This document shows, in pieces, positions 36,530-50,000 of a stretch of DNA of 64,000 nucleotides (position 1 is the stretch's first letter; every line of letters begins with the position of its first letter). A program made the position numbers and the translations under genes. The stretch comes from Helopsaltes ochotensis (Eukaryota; Chordata; Aves; Passeriformes; Locustellidae): positions 624,516 through 688,515 of the forward strand of contig VXBM01000140.1 of assembly GCA_013400155.1 (NCBI GenBank), read 5' to 3'. The notes under the pieces are model-generated. The model was not told the DNA's origin and searched no databases. It saw only the letters and a list, made by a program, of their open reading frames with translations.

Positions 36530-36685
36530 GGAAAGTATTCTTTGGACATGCTCCAGCACCTCAGTGTCCCTGTAGTGAGGAATTGAACACAACACCTCAG
36601 GTGTGACCTCGTCAGTACCAAATACAAGGGACAATCACTGCCCTGATCCTGCTGTTCACAATTTTTCTTATACTTTCAAGCGCTG
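36530..36685 (-). mobile_element. CR1 LINE fragment (end of reverse-transcriptase ORF)
   Basis: The plus strand reads GACATGCTCCAGCACCTCAG, then GTGTCCCTGTAGTGAGGAA and, further on, GGACAATCACTGCCCTGATC. This is the characteristic reverse complement of the CR1 reverse-transcriptase C-terminal coding region. It is diverged and lacks the CR1 3' UTR, so it is an internal fragment of an old copy. Confidence 0.78.
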
Positions 36686-39600
36686 GTAGCAGAGCACTTG
36701 TAGTGATTCCATCGGTGTGGAACACTTCTCATAGTAGAAAGCCCCACAGCATGCTGGATCATAATTAGTTTCATGAATCTTGGGGACCCCAATTATGATT
36801 GGGATATTTTGAGAAATTCTTTCTTTTAAAAACTGGCTAAAAACTTATTCCAAAAGTAAAGACTCCCAAGATTTTATTCCAGGAATAAACTTCTCAGTCA
36901 CATCCAGTAATAGGAAGCTGACTCCTCTTAGAAACTACCATTACACTGTTGGTAACAGAAAGCTGGTAAGGCTCTTGTGTCTACCCTAAAGTCCTCTCTG
37001 GGGTTAAACAACAGTATTTGGATTTTTGAGAAGTCGCATGTTTTGGGACTTCTCCTTTGTCTTTGAACTCACTAATTAGATTTTTTTAAAAACTCCAAGA
37101 AATATTTGGAGCAAAGTGGAAATCTGCTTTACTGTGTTTGAGTAAGGATGCCATTCTCTGCTAGTAATGTGAATCATACTGTGTGTGCAGTAAGTAGTAT
37201 GCGTAGCCTGGACGGTGATCTTCCTGACATTTGCCAAACTCAGAGAGTTAGTTGCAAGAGACAAAATTATTGGGAGAGGGAGAAAACATGGGCAGCAAGT
37301 GGTGGGAAAAGGGAGTGAGAAAGATCTTTGAAAGTGTTTCCCTTCATTCTTCATGTGGGAAATATGCCATTTCCACATCCCATTTGCTTTTTCCAGGAAT
37401 ACGTACACTGTGTTTGATAGCAACAAGTACCTACTGGTTGTGTTTTCATTTCAGCACATCAATAACAGGCAATTCTAAATATTTTACTGTGCAGAGCTGG
37501 CATTGCAGAAAATGGTTACTAACATCAGTCAAGCATGTTGACATTCATTCCCATGTCACAGGAAATCACAGTGGCTATGTCTGCACTGCAGGCAACTGCT
37601 CTGGAACATGGAGGTACTTCAGCTCAAGTCAAGTCCAGTTGAGACAGCAGTTCAACATGACTGCAAAGAGCTCAGTGCAAACAAGAACTCATTAATAACA
37701 CAGTTTCTCACTCTGAAGGATGAATTGAGTTTGAAGTAGTAGAATAAAACCACTGTGGTCTCTCCGCAAGGTGTTGCAGTGGAATCAATATGGGTTCTTG
37801 GCAGATAGAAACCACAGGTCTTGAAACATTGGCCACTCCCAAGGTGGAGTCAGGGGAATTTTAGGGTTGGCTTTGCCTCATTTAACCTGAAATCATTAAC
37901 AGTGCAATGTTTAGACTCAGGTAATCATCTGTGGCATGATTCATTTGCCTATGTATAATCATAAATGCTATGTTAAAAATCCTAAGGTATCCTCATGCAG
38001 CTACTTTTAGGGAGTGTGAATCATCTGTGCAGATACAGTGCATCCCTGCAGCCAGTGAAGGCAGAAAGATATCTCTGATGTTGGAGTAATCCCTTGGTCT
38101 GGGTGTCTGAGGCACAAGTCAGGGATGTGAACACAGACATCCGGTGCTACCTGAGATGCCCAGAGTAAGCCTGCATTCTCACATACTTGGGTGCTGTAGG
38201 AAATCTCCAGTTTCCTAGAGAACTGAATTGTGTCCAGAGAGGAACGGGACGAGTTTCTGCCCACAGGTACCTATTCTCTCATCAACTGGAAAGGGAGACT
38301 AAACAAATGGTTTGGATGGGGTTTGGCTGTGTGAAGTTGGGTGAGATGAATCCCCACGCATATGGTAATGCAGAGTTCAAGGGCAGAGTAGTGCCAGTGC
38401 CAGAAACTGTATACATTGTGTGTGCCATCACGGCAAACCACATCCTCAGCTCCACAGCTGCCTTTGAACCCTTTGTTTAGAACTAGATACTGGCCAAAGA
38501 AGGCTCCTCACCCCGTGAGTTCAATATAAGGGACAGCACTCTTGCCTGAAGTTACACATGCAAACACAGGGACAATTCACCAAGATCGAAGTGTAAAGAA
38601 AGGGAGAACTGGTTTGGAAAAGATCCAGACATTTCACTAAGGAGGTTATTCCTCCTAATTGCATTAAGTGCTGTCAGGATTCTGTTGCCAGGAGCAGAAT
38701 TAGAGCTGAGGGACTGTGTGGGACACAGAAGCTGCCAGCAAGTGAAATTACAATTGGACCCACCTGAGACCTGAAACTCTTCCCCACCAAACCATGCCGC
38801 CAGCTGACCTATGGGGGACAACTTCACACCCAAATAGGAAATAGTAATGAGTCCTGGAGTTCCTCTAGGAACTACACTTCTCAGGAGTATATGCACAATA
38901 ATTACTTACTTTTTATAATCCTTCTCTTTATTTTATTGCTACCGTACTAACACCTACCATTTTGCCTGATATCTACAATATGCTCCTTCCTCCTGAAATA
39001 CAGTTATTAGTGCAGACCTGAGTGAAGTTTAAGAGTAAGGTTCCAGCACTGTGCAACACAACACTCCTTTTTTGTTGCCCTGTTCATGAATTTTGGAGAG
39101 ATTTGATGGTGGAGGGACCAGTATCTGGCCTGATGGAAGAAAATGCCCATGACTCAGATTTCCCATGCTACCAGCAGACTCAAGAGAAAAGGCAATAAAG
39201 GAGAGGCAAGGATGCTTGGCAATAACAAAACAGGTATTTCTCTACCAACCCAGACTGGACTGACTGGCATGTTGGACATCAGGAAAACACTGATCGTAGT
39301 GTCAAAATGTAGTGCTAATGGTAGTTCTGCTCAAGTGAAGCAGGAAGTTCCTATCCTGAGTGTTTCATGTCATCTCCACTCTGGAGGATGTCTGCACTGC
39401 AGTGCTCTAAGGTAAATTTTTATCACAGGAAATACATTTTGACCAGTGTTGAGTAGATGCAGTAGTTGCATTAATTCTTAGTCTAAGCATCTTTTAGCAT
39501 TCTTCATTCAGAAATAGGGAAAACTCCTGCCTTTGTCTCTCCATGCCTAGAGCACATTGTAGTTCTTTTTGGAATAAAGATCCTGCTGAAAGCCACTATG

Positions 39601-41103
39601 TTTTCATTACTTCATTATATATATTCATCATGCCTAATTATCCACAGTGCTTTGATGTATGTCAGGAGGCTGCATGGTATGTCCCTGCAATGGTACCTGT
39701 CAGAAACATCTAGTTCACAGCTGCCATATGATATATGCCATCTGCTTAGACAGCTGGGCGCTGAGCTGAACAAGAGCAAAGAAAAGGACAAGAATAAGTC
39801 AGCAAGATTTGGAAGAGAGACTGAGCTTAAAAGAATTTTCCCTTCTATACATCTTGCATGATACAGAAATACAAAAATGTAATTTTAATCTCTCCACCAA
39901 AACTGCAGGTTGTTCTTTCCTGCCTTAAAGTATTTAATGTGTACTTGTATCCACATCTCTTCAGAACCTTGATGTTTACTGCAAGCGGTTCATTTACTCC
40001 GTAAGTAGATCCAGTCAAGGGACTACTTAAATTTGCCTTTCAGTGATAGGATTAAAGCAGTGGCACAAAAAAACACCTTAGAGAAAAGGTATTGGTTGAA
40101 AGCAAGTAATTTCTGGAAAGAGTTAAGCATAAAATGCAGAGTTCTTATGGCTTAGGTTACAAATTGTCCCATGGAAGGGACTCAGCAAGTGTCAAGTGTG
40201 TACAGAAAAGACAGGTCAGAGCGCTCAGGCTGCTTTCCATGACAGCCAGCAATAGCAGTCTCCACTGGGATCAGCAAAGCCGTAAGAGGCAGTGCAGGAT
40301 CCACACAGAGTTTTGCATGTTGCTCAACCAAAGTGCTTCTCACTCATTGTACAAATTTAAGGGGAGGGAACTTGAGGGGGTTTTAAAATCAAGATTTTAT
40401 TTTAGAAGCAGGATTGGGTTGGAAATGTTTTCTCCCTTCTGCTAGAAATCAATTAAAATGAAGTCAACATAAAAAAAAGTGCCCTGAAAAGATTTTGAAA
40501 ACACATGACATTTATTTTCATTTTAAAATTGACTTAATTATTATTAGTAATATCATTAATGGCTTTTGTTGAACTTCTGACAAAAATAAGTCTTTGTGAT
40601 TTTTTTTTAATGCCAGAAATCTATGACATTGGAACTATATAAAATCTTTCAGAACAATGGGGCTTTTGCCAAATCAGAATTTTCTGGAAGAAAAAGAGAT
40701 AATTTTCTAACTAGCTTTACAAAAGTGAACTTTTGAAGAAATAGCAACTCTGTATAGAAAATAGGCCTCCAGTTTAACCAGATCATAAACAACATCTGGC
40801 ACAGAGAGTTGTCAAAATGTAATTCACCTTAGGGGAAAACTGTCCAGATGCAGAGATATGTTTGACTGTATAATGACATCTGTTGTGCAAACCAGGATTA
40901 CAAACCTAAATCTGTATCTGTTAAATGGGTAAGACAAAAATTAGGCTGAACTAAATGATAAGGAACAATTTAAGATTACAGGTTTAATTAAACAGGAGAT
41001 AATTGGTTTTCCTCCTGAACAGTTCATTGAAAAATGGGATCTGATCAGAACAAAACAGAAATGTAAATACATCAACATAAAGGATTTAGGAAAAATGAGC
41101 ACT
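36686..41103. other. Unique non-coding sequence, no gene seen
   Basis: The longest frame (plus 37252-37695) has no ATG start and no known domain. Other frames are under 115 codons and unremarkable. No recognisable repeats. Confidence 0.55.
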
Positions 41104-41666
41104 CACAGCCCAAAAGCCAGCTGTGTCCTGGGCTGCATCAAATGCAGTGTGGCCAGCAGGATGAGGGAGGGGATTCTGCCCTTCTGCTCCACTCCGTTAG
41201 ACCCCATCTGGAGTGCTACATCCAGCTCTGGGGTCCTCAGCACAGGAAGGACATGGAACTGCTGGAGTGAGTCCAGAGGACAGTCACAAATGTGATCAGG
41301 GGGCTGGAGCACCTCACCTACAAAGACAGGCTGAGACAGCTGGTGGTGTTCAGCCTGGAGTAGAGAAGGCTCCAGGGAGATCTTAGAGCACCTTCAAGCA
41401 CATAAAGGGGACTACAGGAGAGCCTTAAATTGAAGGAGGCTAGATTTAAGTTAGATATTAGTAAGAAATTCTTCACTGTGAGAGTGGTAGGCGCTGGAAC
41501 AGGTTGCCCAGAGAAGTTGTAGATGCCCCATCCCTGGAAGCATTCAACGCCATGTTGGATGAGGCTTTGAGGAACCTAGCCTGGTAGGAAGTGGGGGGCT
41601 GGAACTGAATGATTAAGGTGCTTTCCAACCAAAACCATTCTATAATCTTATGATCCTATGATTCTT
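41104..41666 (+). mobile_element. CR1 LINE, 5'-truncated 3' end
   Basis: This is the best-preserved retroposon in the window. The 5' part encodes a diverged CR1 reverse-transcriptase C-terminus: frame 1 from 41095 includes VLGCIKCSVASRMREGILPF, matching the family's conserved 'LGCI..SVASR.REVI.PL' block. Frameshifts and stops follow. The 3' UTR then follows in order (AAATTCTTCACTGTGAGAG, GGCGCTGGAACAGGTTGCC and TTCCAACCAAAACCATTCT). It ends in the typical imperfect 3' microsatellite of the ATTCTATGATTCT type (41637-41665). CR1 copies are normally 5'-truncated and lack poly-A tails, as here. It is not active. Confidence 0.92.
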
Positions 41667-42254
41667 TGAAACATTGAGTGAACTCTAGTGAAAGGCATTA
41701 CTGGTGCACTGTAGGTGGATCAGTATGGATGTACCCTGACAGAGCTCAACAGCACTGTGATATTTGCCTAAAGCTTTGTGGACTAGCTCAGACAAGTGAA
41801 GGCCATAAGCACTACATGAAATTTTTGCTAGAGGCTAAGATAAATAACCACATTTTTATGGCTATAAGTTAAAAATCATAGCAATAAAAATTTTCTGCTA
41901 GATCAGTCTGTGGATAGAGGAAAATGTTAAACCTGGGAGGATTCATACAGAGAGTGCAAACTTGAGATAGAAGACAACTAGGCTTATTTTTATGGCTCAT
42001 TTACCCTGGTCTTTAATAATGGAGCAAATGAGAGGATTCTTAAAAGGAATGAATATTCAAACAGGAAAATTCCAACAGACAAAAAAAAAAAAAGATGAAA
42101 AAACCCCATTGAATTTCAGTGTGCTGAAACTTTTGGAGCAGGTTAAATTTTGGCCATGAAGTACTAGATTGTGAAATTGCAAGTCCTGCAGCAAAGCTTT
42201 TCTAAATGATCCTATCCATCTCTGGCTAGTGCATTAGCATTAGAAATTGGCAGA
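41667..42254. other. Unique non-coding sequence
   Basis: No feature recognised apart from a 13-A run at 42081-42093. Confidence 0.6.
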
Positions 42255-42700
42255 CATGGCCCTTTTATTTTGAAAAAAGAAGGACCCATGAAGTTACAGG
42301 ACTATTAGCCATGTTTCCAGTGTATGCAAGGCATTGGAACAAATTTGAAAAGAAAGACAACAAATTGGAGATAAGCAGAAAATGTGATACAATACAACCT
42401 GAATTGATAGCAATAGATTTTGGCAGATGAACTTGGTATCTTTCTGTGATATATTGGACTGTGTTCAAATGAAGGAGTGTGATAAATACAACCCAGTCAA
42501 CCTTCTGCTAAGGCTCACATACATTCCGTGGACAAATTGTTAGTGCTTAAGGCAAAGACATGGGAAACTATTACATTTAGTTTTAGAAAAAGATCTGGCT
42601 CCAGAGTAGGTAGCAACAACACCAAAGGAAGATGAACCAGCCAGCAAAAGGCTGGTTCTGAGTGCAATGTGATCACAACCAGCCATTATGTCAATTGTTC
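42255..42700 (+). mobile_element. Possible very old LINE (CR1/L3-like) remnant
   Basis: The stretch GAAGTTACAGGACTATTAGCC, then GCATTGGAACAAATTTG and a later TTTTGGCAGATGAACTTGG have the order and spacing expected of eroded L3/CR1-type reverse-transcriptase coding sequence. There is no open frame. The match is by eye to remembered consensus and is weak. Confidence 0.25.
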
Positions 42701-43815
42701 ACAATAACAGAGCACAAAAATAAATAATAATAATAATAATTGACAACACGAATCTGGCAGATGATGTTAACAGAGAGTAAGGTTAGAACGCCATATAAGA
42801 GACAGCTGATAATCTTGAGCAATGAAGCAATAAAAATCAGATTAAATTTAACATCCCGAGGTGCTAGGTCAGGCACATAGACACTAATAAAAGGATTTGC
42901 TGTAAGCTGGAGGCTGAACTGTGCTAATGTGAGGAAAGGAGAAAGCCCAGACTGGAAATGATCATTCACAGGATGGCCATGAGTCATCAACATGATTCAG
43001 CCACACAAAGGTTGATGCAATTGTGTGACATATCAGGAATGATGTTTTCAGTACAGAGATAGATGAGAACAGTAAATCAATAAGGATTAAACCTGGAGCA
43101 CGACACAAACCCAGCCGCTTACACTCTATATGGTCAGCCACCATAAATATCGATGGGGTAAGAGCATCTAAACAGAACTTGTTAGGCAAAGAAAGAGGCA
43201 AAAAAGGGACCTGGAAATTCAGGCTGCAAATGAGAAATGTTCAGAGATGGTAAGATACTGAAGAGACTTGCAAAAATCTGTCTGCTGCTCTTTGCAAAAG
43301 AGGCTGTAAGGCAAGGGAAACTCCTAGAGGCAGAGTGCCAGGTAACAAGAAGAGGCAGAGTAAGATGTGCTGATTTTTGCTTAAAAGTGGAGAGGATCTA
43401 GATTTTGAAGCTCTGATTCTCATCTCAGACACTTTTCTGTGAGCTTCCTCAGGGAGGGTGTACTAGCCAGTCATTTGGTCTTTTTAACTCCACTAGAAGT
43501 GAGTGGTTCAAGAATCATAGCTCAAAGTGACTTTACAACATATGAGGGAGTTTTCAAGTTTTTTAACTCTTACTCCAGGAAAACCAGGTATCTCCCTTCT
43601 TGCTTATGCTTTGAGGATTAAACTTCTCTTCTGTGTCCTGGCTCAACCTAACAAAATACTCTTGCATCAGCCAGAGACAGGGACAAACTAGGCTTTGGAA
43701 TTAACAGAGCAGTTTTTCCTGGTTTGAGGAAGGTTTTTGCTGGCAAATTTTCCCACAGATGCCATGCCCCTCCTCCCAGCTTCTCAGCAGAAAGTTTGAC
43801 ACAAAGCTGCCACTA
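42701..43815. other. Non-coding sequence with a small (TAA)n repeat
   Basis: Apart from the (TAA)n tract at 42721-42741 nothing is recognised. It could continue the putative LINE remnant to the left. Confidence 0.5.
42721..42741. repeat. (TAA)n microsatellite
   Basis: About seven TAA units with one interruption near the start. Confidence 0.85.
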
Positions 43816-43819
43816 AATT

Positions 43820-44035
43820 GCCAATAATTAATTTTATGTTGTGTTCCCCGGACTCATTTTTACTGATTTTGCTTTGCAAGGAGTTCATTTTGAGGCTCAT
43901 GAGTGACAATTCTTGTCACAAGGAGAAGAGTTCTGATTAATTCTTTCTGCTCTAGATTAATTTGCGTGACAATCATTTGTGACAAAGATTAATCTTTCAA
44001 ATGATTACTGTGACAATTTTCTCCACAGAGACAAG
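43820..44035. promoter_or_regulatory. Candidate regulatory cluster: TGACAA/GATTAA motifs and a palindrome
   Basis: Within about 200 bp there are four TGACAA sites (43904, 43967, 43980, 44011) and one reverse TTGTCA (43913). There are three GATTAA sites (43935, 43955, 43987) and an AATTAAT site near 43829. A 36-bp near-perfect palindrome (43971-44006) holds two of them. TGACA is the TALE (MEIS/TGIF-type) core and TAAT the homeodomain core, so the combination suggests a developmental enhancer. This is inference from motif density only. Confidence 0.25.
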
Positions 44036-47000
44036 CCATCACACTGGTGCTGCTTTACTCTGACCTTGTTTTGTGACTTTGGGAAAGTTGTTTTTCTCTT
44101 AAGGTTCATTTTACCTATCTAGAGATCTATATAAGTCATCTGCAGAGTTTACTACATATCTCAGGACATGGGAACTTTAAAAAGTGTGAAATTATCAAAG
44201 GGAAAAAGATGATTTGAAACAATCTGGAATCTTTAATCGAAAAAGGTAATAGCTTTAACTTCCCAAATATTATCATGAAAAGCAAATCAAAATATAAAAG
44301 AAAAAAAAAGGGCTGTATTTTTTTTTTGAAGAGTTTTATTGGCGTGCTTCTAAGAACTTCATTACAAATTTTACAAATTTTCATGAAATCCACATTTAAA
44401 ATTTCATTAAAAGAGTTAGTGAAGTGATCAAAGCCCTGCTCTAGCAAATAAACAATATTAATTATGCTGAGCAAAGTTAATCTGCTTTTTTTTTGGCAGA
44501 GCTGCTATGCTGACTATTCAAACAATATTTGGAAAAAATATTAAGTTTCAAAAAATTTTTTAATTTAATTTTTTAACATCTCACAAATATTGGTCCACAT
44601 AGCCACTTTTGAAGCCTGCAGAATCTCTTCTTTACATAAAAAAACCCCACTATGTAGAGAGACTGGGTTATTAGAATAAACACAGAGAGGGTGTGAGCAG
44701 CAAGATGGAGAAGACAATATTTTCTGTTAACAGGCTCTTGCTCTCTCTTCTGTTGTTCATATTTGAATAAAAACATGCTGTGCAGTTACCTTTCCTGTTC
44801 AAATGTTGGTGTCTAGAGGGGTATCCAATTGCCTGCCACAGGTGTTGGCTCCAGAATACACTTCACAGAATGGCAAAGTGTATGAGATCCTTCTCTAAAA
44901 ATTACACCCACAGCGCTAAGGACTCTCCAGTGAGGACTGTCTCTTGCAAGCAAGGAACTTCCTGCAGATTTTCTGCATCTGAGTTTCCAAAGTATTGTTT
45001 TATAAGAGATAGATTTTTTTCTGTTTTATAAGAGATAGATTTCATTAAACTGCAGGGTAGAGGCAGCAAGACCTAAGCTCAGATCAAGACAAACTGATAA
45101 GAACCTGAAGGAATCTTGCCCAACCCCCAGCACATGATCTTTGCCTCTCTCACTGAAAAGTTGTATCCAAGGTCAGGGCTGGATGGGGTGATGCCCTGCC
45201 TGGCCTTCAGGAGGCCCCTGCTGGTGTTGTGCACCCTGAGTATGCAGGGCTAAGCCACATTCTCTTTGGGGAATAAACTCCCATGCAAGAGCCTCATGGT
45301 CAAGGTTGTCTTTAACCGTAGGGAGGACCTAGATCCAGACTTCCTGCACAGCACACCTACCAGGTAGGGTTGATGACAACTCCAGTGGCAGACCACTCGA
45401 AGGCTTGAGCTGCAGCTGGCTGTAGGTCCAGTCCCAAGTTGCTCAGGGCTCCTAGTCCTGGATAGGGAGAAAAGGGTCCTAAATCAAACCAGTATCCATC
45501 CCACTGGCAGAGAGGCAAATGAAGGCAGATGTTGCACATGCCTCTCTGTGAATCTCAGTAGTTTCAGAGTTTACCTGAAACCTTTAATGGAGATGAGAAT
45601 CTTCTCTGGGAACCTGGAGTTAGGGATAAGTGCTCCATCCCTACGGGCACTTGTTAGCACTGCTTTCCTGCAGGTTTTTACTGGAATGAGGTTATTACTC
45701 CCAGCAGTACAGTGTCACAAAGCTGGACAGGTACAGCAGTGGACCGCAATGTGTGGTCAATTCTGTGTTAGCTGGTTGCACAGTTTCTTTCTGGGTTAAA
45801 TATGCTTCTGCAGCTAATGGGGCTGTGATGAAGTCAGAAAAATCATCCCCAGTTACAAACCATGCAAATGGTACAGTAATAACAGAAAATATTGTGATTT
45901 GTATGATAAATTTCACACAAACACACACAAAAAAATCCCGTGTTTTCAACAAATCAGAGGCTAAAATCTGAAGGAAGCTATTTCTGTATCCCAGCTGAAA
46001 GTTAATGAGCTTGATGCAAAGCATGAACAAAGAGACATGGTGGGAAATCAAAATCTTTCAAAAATCATTAAGAGCGGACATCTGGGTTTCCCAAAGTTCA
46101 TTTACACTAAAACGAATTTTCCAATGTAAAGCCTTGGCAACCACTTTAAGTAATAAAATATTTGATGCTGCTAATATAACCAAGGCACTCTAGATAAAAA
46201 CTTTTCCTGTGGAATATGGTCTTAGCCCTTAATTCAGTTTAAAAAACCAAGCAATATATCTCACACATTTGAAGTTCTGTAAAGCATTGTAAACTGCAGT
46301 TAAACAGGAGATTGCCAATTAAATAATGGTTTGACAGGAAACAGCTATGTGGGACATGATGGGAAGGAAGGAGGAATTTCCTTCAAGAGGAAATTTTGAT
46401 GGTATGGGGTTACTGATGGACCTTAAGAACCAGACAGAAATAGCAGTGATCAGAGCACTGTGTCCAGGTCCAGGTGACTTTCAGGTTGTTTGTGAGGCAG
46501 TCACTGAAAGACAACTCAAAGCTAAGCTGGATTGAAGTGAGATGATTCCAGAAAAGGATAGGGGATTATCACTTCCACAGTTTTAGGTAACAGTGACACA
46601 CCTCTTGTGTATGATCAGAATTTCCATGCTTAAGACAACCAAAGCGGAACAGATGTTGAAAATTCTCCACTTAGAAGCTTTTCAAGAAAGGTGCTAAAGG
46701 TACAGTTAAAACATTTGTATGATCATGTCCTCACACAGGCAGTGCTTATATGAGCCGTAGTTTTATGTAGGATGAGTGCTGAATTAAGACTTTGGTCGCA
46801 CTGCACTGCTTAACATAGACTCAGCGCCCTCACCTGCAGAAGAGACTTGCCAGTCATGCCATGGCTGACATCAGAGCTTAGGTCCGTGGGCTCCTCTCCA
46901 GAAGGTGCTGATCCCAATTGGCAAGGAGTATTAGAGTTTGTATATGAAGCCGAACAGCATACACCCTGTATTGTCACAGTGAGCGTGCAAGGCCTGGTGC

Positions 47001-50000
47001 AAGGAAGACACTTTGCCTTAGCTGTACTTCAAGCAGTGTTTCTAAATCTGGCATGTTTAGTTTTTCAAAACAAAGGCTATTTGCCTTTATAAAGGAGAAT
47101 GCTTAAAATATAAAGAGAAAGCTGAGACTGGCCAGACCTTTTAACCTACTAATAAATCTTACAGATCTGCAGTGACCAGAAAAGAGAAATTTGACTTAAC
47201 TGTCATCTAGAAGATAGGCAGAGCAAAAGTTAGGCCTTTGTCAAGCCATGCAGTCTTTCTTGCAGCCTGTCTGCTTTCACTTTGCAGCAGTTAAAATGTC
47301 CTTATGTAGTTGTCAGTGATTGTACAGAGAAATAATTCCAGTCCGCTTGCAGTCCCTCAACACCAGACTATCACTCAGAAAATCAATTCCTTCAAGGCAA
47401 AAGCTGTGGCTGTTATAAGAGACACAAAACAAAGACCATGCTATGTCAGCCAGGCAGAATATGCACAGCCCTGGTTTGCCTTGCCCAGCTGCTGGATGTG
47501 CAGTTTCTTAGGCTGGCCTTTGATTCCTTGACATTCTGAGGCTTTGCAAAGATATATATGCCAATTCAGAAGGAATATAATATTTCTACCTTTTCATCAA
47601 AGTCTATAAAAATAAGTCAAGATCACTGATTATTAGGCTGGCTAATATCGCCGTGAAGAAAGACCACTGCAGGTGACAATACCTCAAGTGGATTTGTCCC
47701 ATGGCAAATGCAGTTCCATTATGGCAGGACTTAGGACATGTTTAAGGTTGCCCGAAGGCAGTGTCCAACCATTTGTTCTCCAAAGCAGCTCAGCTGTGCT
47801 TGATTTCTGCTAGCAGTGCTTGGAGCTTATCTGTGCCTGATAGACCCTGGCAGCAAATCCACCAGCATCAGTTCCCGTACTGGCTGTTCCTGGCCCTCTG
47901 ACCTTTCCTTTCTTTTCTCTAGCACCCCTAAATAAATAAAGACAAGCCCAAGGGGAAAGAGAAGCAAGGCAGGGACTGCTGAGCAGGATGACTCTACTTC
48001 TAAGGTGGTAAAGGAAAGTAGAATAGTCCTTTGTGACCTTAAAAGATACCATCGTTACTTCTCACACTTCTCTCTCCTGCCTCCTCCATTGTCCACACTG
48101 ATTCTCTGAGGACCTGAATGCTCTAAATGAAACCAAGGCAGTATTCTGGCAAATAGAAAGATTAAAATAGAAGTCTGGTGGTTTTATTGTTGGTACTGGG
48201 TTTTTGGCTATTTGCTATTTGGCTCATTTCGCTGATCCAGTCTACAGCACAGCCCTCATGCAATGCTGCTGTGAAGAGGTTGGAGTTGACTTACATCAAG
48301 TAAATTTGCCAACAGGCAAATATTCATGAAACTGTACCTTGAAGTTGTCTAAACAATTAACATAATTAAGATAAATTCAGAGCAGCAGGTCCTTACCTGC
48401 AAAAAGTTAAACTTCTTTTTTCCTTTTCACATCCTAGAAAGGAAGCACACTGAAGAAAAGCTTCTAGGTTTTTTTCCCAGTTACATTATTAAGTCTAATA
48501 AAAAAAAAAAGAAATAACTACAAATCCATCTCAGGAATCCTAATATTCAGAAAATTTTACAGCTCATTTCAGACCTTTGTACTCATATTACTCTGTGGGC
48601 TTTGTAAGAAACTACTGCAACTGAATTCTGCAAGAGATCTTATGAAAAGAAATGTGATTTTGCAATACAAAAATCCCTAAGCAAGTCACTTTTACCCATT
48701 CCTTCTCAGTCTCCCATAGGTTTCATTCACATACTTTCCTCTGTACTCATGAGTACCATGACACCTACATCCAAGCTGTTTTGGACCATTTGTATGCAAC
48801 AGGGAGGACAAAGGACATCAGCAGCTGTGGCCTCAACATGTATCTTGGGTTTTTGAATTGTCTTTTGCATCTTCCAGGAATGAATGCTGTGTTGAATTGC
48901 TTGTCTTGTGATTTTGACTCACCCTTCACAAATGTTTGGCAAAATTCCTGCATTTCACAACTTTTATTTTCCTTGCTTGATAAGATGTAGTCCTGTTCTT
49001 TATCACTTGTCAGCTTTAGCTTCAGTTCAGTTTGCTCACATGAAACAACAGATAATGAGCTCCATGGTGATTAACACATTCCCATCCTTTTAAACTTTGC
49101 TCTGCTCTTTCCTTTGGTGCTTCAGCACACACATTTCCATCCTTACTCCATTCAAACCACTCTTCTCATTTTATTACAAATTTCTACAGTGCTAATGGAG
49201 TCACTCCTAACTTGGGACATTAGAATGGATGACCAAATTCATGTGGTGACAATTGGGTAGAAGACAACAGGTTTTTTGTTCAAGAGCTACTAAAAAATGC
49301 ATTGGACATGATGAAGTAAAAAGATGAATCTCATGCCTCACATAGCACTTTTTTTTTTAATGTCCATACAACTATTCAGATCATTTGCCCTAGGATAATG
49401 CTGTGAGTGCCATTGTAGACTCTTAAAAATGCCTACACACCTTCTGTATGGGATTTTCTAGTTCAGGCATACCGCAGTCCTGCTCAGTTGTAGTGGAGGT
49501 AGATCACTGCTGAAGCACTTTTGCACTCCGTGATTCAGCCCTTTTCTCTATGACGACAAGCAGGAGTCTCAAACAGCTCTTCTTAACCTCTGGCAAACAT
49601 GCTTTCTCCGAACAGCAGGATCATAAGCAAACAACAAAATGTCATTGTCAAAATGATTATAGTGGGATGACAGAATGCATCTCCATAGTAACAAGTGGGG
49701 CTAATGACACCCCTTGCAGCATCGCAGGCAGCCACACAAAAGTTTCTTTTCCTTTCTGAAAGAAATAATTCATAAAGAATCTCAGTAGCTGCTCAGCCCT
49801 GGGAGGTGGAGAGCCAGTAAATGCCTCTTATGGCTCCTTAATGCCTGCTTGGAGTGGGTAGTCAGATATCCTCACAGCTATGAGCAGCACCTGATGCTCC
49901 TTAAAATTGCTTTGAATTAAGTAGCAGGATATAATAGTTCCCTCCATGAACCCTCTTCTGTTCATCCTCAACAGAGTGAACACAGTCACATCCCCTGCAA

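Noticed and set aside
37252..37695. 147-codon plus-strand frame
   Set aside because: It starts at TTG rather than ATG and shows no domain, splice partner or codon signature.
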